A stretch of DNA of 64,000 nucleotides. Origin: Dichetophora obliterata (Eukaryota; Arthropoda; Insecta; Diptera; Sciomyzidae). Shown here one piece after another: positions 59,950-64,000 of this stretch. A model generated the notes under the pieces. That model had not been told where the DNA came from. It saw nothing but the letters and a program-made list of their open reading frames with translations, and ran no database searches. Position 1 is the first letter of the stretch. Each line of letters begins with the position of its first letter. A program made the position numbers and the translations under genes. Location of the stretch: the NCBI GenBank assembly GCA_963920525.1, contig OY986435.1, positions 274,308,348 through 274,372,347 on the forward strand, written 5' to 3'.

Positions 59950-60612
59950 TGCTAAAAAAGAGTACGTAGTGCTTTTCTTCGAAGATTTCAATCAACTGCA
60001 GCCATTTGGAGATATTCCACTTTACGGGAATCCGAGGTCAGGTGATGTTACCGCCACTCAAGGTCAATTAGTCTATCGTCAAATAAGCAAAGTGTTCGTA
60101 TTGAACAAGATATATATATGTAAGGGTGCACAAGTTATTTTGAGGCAAAATATTTTTACTTCAGCTGGTCTGTGCAATGGCAGCATCGGTGAGGTAGTTG
60201 AAATTGTTTATAACCATTGCGAAAGTGCCGATTTATAGAAGAAATTCCTTTGTGCATTTTGGCCAAGTTTCCCAATTATTCTGGACCAAAATACAACAAC
60301 TCTAATGCATAAACTATTCCTCCTGTTGTAGAATCATTTAAAAAAGGATCAAACAATTTTACTTGGAAGCAAATTCCACTGCAACTTGCTTATGCGATTA
60401 GTATTCATAGATCGCAACGGTTAACACTCGATCAAGCAGTTGTCGATATTGGAGAAAAATAATTTGCATTAGGAATGGCATGGAATGGAAGTATTCTCGA
60501 GGGTTCGCAGTATAAGTGGACTTTTTATCAAACCAGCTATTTCTTATGATCGTCTTAAAAAAATAAATGACAAGAAAGGGTTGGTTAAGAAACGCCAAGA
60601 ATTAAATAAATA
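59950..60612 (+). pseudogene. PIF1-like helicase C-terminal remnant (probably transposon-derived)
   Basis: EYVVLFFEDFNQLQPFGDIP corresponds to the Walker B region (usually GDFxQLPPV; here Glu replaces Gly). It is followed by LYGNP and, after a deletion that removes roughly the next hundred residues, GAQVILRQNIFTSAGLCNGS and IGEVVEIVY. Frameshifted blocks follow: WKQIPLQLAYAISIHRSQRL, TLDQAVVDIGE and a TAA, FALGMAWNGS, and PAISYDRLKKINDKKG with a basic end. This is the superfamily-1B helicase order (the IHKSQG motif has become IHRSQR). PIF1-type helicases unwind DNA. In insects such copies usually come from Helitrons or similar elements. No Rep domain is present, so the source element is unresolved. 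Confidence 0.8.
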
Positions 60613-61662
60613 AATGAATATGCAATTAATTTAAATAAATTAAAATTTTTTGTATTAAAATGTTTATGAGATCGGGTAAGTTTATTCATTACGCAAATCT
60701 CCCAAACAATGACAAAACGAAATATGTCCATATTTAGAGATAACACAACAGTATATTTTTACTTTTATTGCCTTAGGAAACGTTTATTAGAGCGAGCGAC
60801 CCAACTTAAATGCATCTTCAACGTACCAATTTATGTAGCTAGCTTACACGTTTGCTAAGCAACTGCTACTCTTAGTTAATAATAAAAAAAATTTTTGTGA
60901 AAGAGACAGAGAGAGACAGAGCATCTCAAAAGACCTAGCAGTTATTTTGGAGTCAATTGGAAAAAGCAACTAGTTATTTTCCAGCGCAATTTGTACTTGT
61001 TATGAAATAGTACAAAAAACTTTCAGCGTAGAACAGTTAACTTTGATGTTATTTTGTTTTCTTGTACAAATTTTTAGTGACAAAAATAAATTAAATTTGA
61101 GCACGTTGAGTAGTTGTGGCAATATTTTAATTTTCAAATTGTTTGAAGAAAATCAATTTAAAGAATTCAACATAGGTAAGTTTTTGCATTACATTTACAA
61201 AAAGTAACTACATAAAATAAAATAAATGCATCATCTTTTACGGGATGCACTTTTTTCGTAATACATGCAAGAGATAAGAAAGACATGTTTCTAACGTTTG
61301 AATACTTGGAAATCACTTTAAGATCTATTTTAAGACTTTAACAAAAGTAACAGTTTGGCAATGTTCTCATTGGAACTAGTTCAAAAATAAGGAAAAAGGA
61401 ATGTGTTTGGGTACAATTGGCTTTTCCTATGACATCAACACGTAATAAGAGTCAGTTTGATCAATGTAAAATGGTATTGTAGAGGGACTAGTGCTGGTCT
61501 TTTTTGAAACTATTTCAGAACTAATTAAAAGATGGTCCAATTTTCTGCAGGAGAAATACAATATAAAATTTGCATAAAAAATGTTTTTTTTATTTAATAT
61601 TTACACTGTCATTGGTTGATGCTTCAATTGGAAATACTGATTTTATGGTTTGTGATAACTTA
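60613..61662. other. Stretch without a recognised gene
   Basis: AT-rich, with a short GA-rich tract at 60,900-60,925. No coding signal. Confidence 0.4.
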
Positions 61663-61664
61663 TA

Positions 61665-63069
61665 CCTTAGTAAAGTATTTATATGCGCACAAATATTTTT
61701 TATTTTTTCTCCCTAGTTTATAACAACACAATTTTTTTGAGTTTGCCAAATTTCTTTTAAAGGATGTAGTTTATTAGTCGAATAGAGAATTCTTCTCTTT
61801 CTCGTTTTCGTAGTACCGTTAGTCGAAAATAGTGTGATATCTCGCTTGTGCAATAGTAAATATTTATATGTGCACAATTGCTGTTTTTGTGTTTTAACTG
61901 CTATAACTGTGTATTAACTCCTAGTAGGTGCTATTGCTACTAGGACAAATCGTCATAGAAACACCATAACAAGTTTTTTAAAATACCCTCGCAACTATGC
62001 TATAATCAAGAGTAGTGAAAAAAAATCCGTGATTGACCAATGGCACAAAAGACGAATCCGACATCTTGCTGTGCAGAAAGGGATGAGTGGTAGTAAAATT
62101 GCTTCGCATTTGGATATAAGGGTTACTAGAAGCAGAATCCAACAAATTTGGGATGAAAATGCCAACGTCAGTTATGAATCGCTCTTCTCTCAACCCAGTC
62201 TTCTACCATGACACATTGCGGCCAGTCTAGCATATGCCGAAAAATACAAATTTTGTGGGAAAGAATTTGGGAATGTCATATTAAGTGATGAGAAAAGGTT
62301 CAACCTTGACGGGCCCAATTTGCGATAGCCACGACAAATTAGGTATGCGCGAAACCATGGGCGGGGATCATTGATGATTTCAGCCGGTTTCAGATACTTT
62401 GAAAGTCTCCCCTGTTTTTAATTTCGTGCAAATCGAATGCACAAATGTAAATTGAGTTATTAGATGATGTGTTTATTGAGTTCACATGCTGTAAATATCA
62501 GGATAACTGGACTTTTCAGCATGAAAAAGCACCAACAAATCCTTCCCGAGCCACAAATGACTTTCAATAAATCTGAAATATACCCGTACTGTAGTGACCT
62601 GCTGTTATTCATGACTTGAATCCTATCGAAAATCTGTGGGGCATTCTTTCGGCCCAAGTTTATAAAAAGGAGCGCCAGTTCGAGTCGATGAAGCATCTGA
62701 AAACAGTTATTTAAGATGAATGGCAGAAAATTTATGGCTCCATCCTCAGATCGTTAATGCACTTCATGTCTTTCACGCTTAACCTAGTCTTATATAAAAA
62801 AGGAAGACATATTCTTATATTAAATCTATACACATTTATATTGTATTCCATAAAATCAATAAAATTAGGTTTTGCACATATAAATATTTTCTATGAACTT
62901 TTTTAATACATTATTATTTTTTTAACAACAAGTTTTTTAAATAAGATATATCTTATTTTACATATACTTCCTTAAAATTATTTCAATAAAAAATAATATA
63001 AGATCAAATGAAGTTATGTTTGCTTAGAATTGCATTTGAAGTGTTGCACATATAATTATTTTACTGAGG
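61665..63069 (+). mobile_element. Tc1-like transposon with IR/DR ends
   Basis: The outer ends are CCTTAGTAAAGTATTTATAT (left) and, read inward, CCTCAGTAAAATAATTATAT (right), flanked by TA (61,663-61,664 and 63,070-63,071). A second, inner pair carries the same core: AGTAAATATTTATATGTGCA at about 61,856 and, inverted, AGAAAATATTTATATGTGCA at about 62,872-62,891. Two binding-site-like repeats per end is the IR/DR arrangement known from several Tc1 families. The total of 1.4 kb is normal for the superfamily, and a decayed transposase lies between. Confidence 0.85.
61995..62785 (+). pseudogene. Tc1-like transposase, heavily decayed
   Basis: The N-terminal helix-turn-helix part reads RRIRHLAVQKGMSGSKIASH then LDIRVTRSRIQQIWDEN. 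After a TGA the catalytic part follows in changing frames: GNVILSDEKRFNLDGPN (first Asp of the DDE triad), NHGRGSLMISAGFR, a poorly kept middle, and DLNPIENLWGILSAQVYKKE, RQFESMKHLKTVI, DEWQKI, LMHFMSF. The second Asp region is unrecognisable. Several in-frame stops and frameshifts exclude function. The protein would have been about 330-350 residues, as usual for Tc1 transposases, which excise and reinsert the element at TA. Confidence 0.8.
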
Positions 63070-63401
63070 TATGTCCGTGATTTGATATTTTTGATGTGAA
63101 AAAATTACATCTATTGTGGTTGTCCCCATAAAAACACAAAATGAAAAAAGTCTGTTAAAGTTCCTATTAAAAATTCTTTGACCCCTAATGGGGTGAAATG
63201 TATGAGCTGGTTCTATTTATTTTTCACCTTTTAAATTTCTGCTCAATATCTCTTCTCAAGATTTTAATCATTTTTCGCAAAGAGACTGAATAAATTTTTC
63301 GTGACGAGACTCGAAAAAATTGTACCCTCAATATCAAATCGCCGCCTAAGAAGTTTCACAAAAACTTTAAATCGAAAAATTGTGTTGTGAATTGTGCATG
63401 T

Positions 63402-64000
63402 ACATGGAGATAAGCAAAAGTTTTGCTAAAAAGCAAATCAACAAAACTTGCTCTATCAAGGTATGATTTTAGAAAAACATTGCTAAATTGTAATCACTCC
63501 TCATGACATGAGGCTCATGTATTTAGGAATAAGCTAAATTTTGATTAAATTCAAGCTAAATTATTATAAACTGCAAAAGCAAAATTTCTACTTAATTCAA
63601 GCAAATATTTGCTAAGTTATAAACTCAAATAGCAAATTTTTACTGAAATCATGCAAACATTTGCTAAGTTATTATAAACTCAAATAGCAAATTTTTCCTA
63701 AATTCAAGAAAATTTTTTCTAAACACACGACATTACGACATTACGACGATTGGTTAACAACTGCGATGGTCGAATGGATAAGCCCATGCATGCACTTGCA
63801 CTCACGCGGCCGAGATTCAAATCTCCAGATGGTGGTAATTTTTCAATTTAATTTAATGTTAATAATTATTTGAGTTAAAAATTCTGCTAGATTTTAGCAA
63901 AAACTAATCAAAATTTGCTATTCCAATTTAAAATAACTTTGCAAATATTGGCTATAAATTAAGTAGAAATTTGCTTTTAGAGTTTATAATAACTTAGCAA
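63402..64000. mobile_element. Inverted-repeat element with central tRNA-like module, cut by the window end
   Basis: The left part repeats the 10,141 MITE (AAAAGCAAATCAACAAAAC, then AAGCAAATATTTGCTAAGTT several times). From about 63,880 the same text returns in reverse complement (TAGCAAAAACTAATCAAAAT, TAACTTTGCAAATATT), so this is a foldback with its loop near 63,720-63,850. The right end lies outside the window. Confidence 0.65.
63754..63843 (+). ncRNA. tRNA-like Pol III module M4
   Basis: Box A-like GATGGTCGAATGGATAAG (63,765-63,782), box B-like GATTCAAATCTC (63,813-63,824, in a GAGA...TCTC stem), and TTTTT at 63,839-63,843. The box spacing is about 48 nt. It is placed in the loop of the inverted repeat. 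Confidence 0.55.

Noticed and set aside
62460..62696. 78-residue minus-strand frame
   Set aside because: It is the complement of the Tc1 transposase C-terminal region (DLNPIENLWG on the plus strand).
63754..63843. Genuine tRNA gene
   Set aside because: The T-arm can pair (GAGA/TCTC), but no full cloverleaf or acceptor stem was found; it sits in a transposon loop.

Overview
The window looks like nuclear DNA of an insect, most probably a cyclorrhaphan fly (Diptera). It is very AT-rich, contains no bacterial-type gene order, and the one plausible spliced gene has very short introns (77 and 82 bp) with GT...AG borders. The recognisable proteins belong to transposable elements familiar from fly genomes: jockey/I-type non-LTR elements, Ty3/gypsy, Tc1, hAT and PIF1-like helicase. 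Short modules such as TATGGGAGGTRGGCGTGG recur here and are familiar from fly genomes. I cannot fix the species.

Nearly everything recognisable is mobile or repetitive DNA. From 1 to 15 kb there are three inverted-repeat (foldback) structures (about 345-3720, 3930-5575, 13390-14760), MITEs nested in two of them, and an ~815-bp tandem repeat (7.06-9.05 kb) with a further copy at 11.83-12.7 kb. From 15 to 19 kb an L1-ORF1-like reading frame abuts a decayed Ty3/gypsy gag-pol. This is followed by a reverse-strand non-LTR endonuclease scrap and by a terminal-inverted-repeat (TIR) element that carries two tRNA-like modules. From 19 to 32 kb the sequence is mostly unannotated low-complexity DNA. It holds a three-exon Myb/SANT-like gene (22,810-23,412), a non-LTR 3' end, a hAT transposase C-terminus and one MITE.

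From 32.5 to 48 kb lies a retrotransposon nest with at least five different non-LTR elements. Two are on the plus strand (33.1-37.05 and 37.5-39.9 kb) and three on the minus strand (40.8-41.8, 42.7-45.6 and 46.3-47.7 kb). The 42.7-45.6 kb element has an uninterrupted endonuclease-reverse transcriptase of at least 932 residues and is the only long intact coding region. The nest is bracketed by two oppositely oriented TTAA-CCCTCGGAT ends, and inside them lies a pair of inverted ~320-410 bp units. From 48 to 58 kb there are related copies of a hAT 3' region, MITEs with TA or 8-bp target duplications, another foldback, and a further tRNA-like TIR element. From 59 to 64 kb there are a decayed PIF1-type helicase, a Tc1 element (61,665-63,069) with four-ended IR/DR termini, and the start of a third tRNA-like inverted-repeat element that runs off the window.

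The least expected pattern is a class of inverted-repeat elements (18.4, 51.9 and 63.4 kb) with tRNA-like Pol III modules at their centres. All four modules have box A to box B spacing of about 45-49 nt and a T-run just downstream. No conserved host protein-coding gene was recognised apart from the small Myb/SANT gene, which may itself come from a transposon. All alignments were made by eye, so repeat borders are approximate unless a target duplication defines them.
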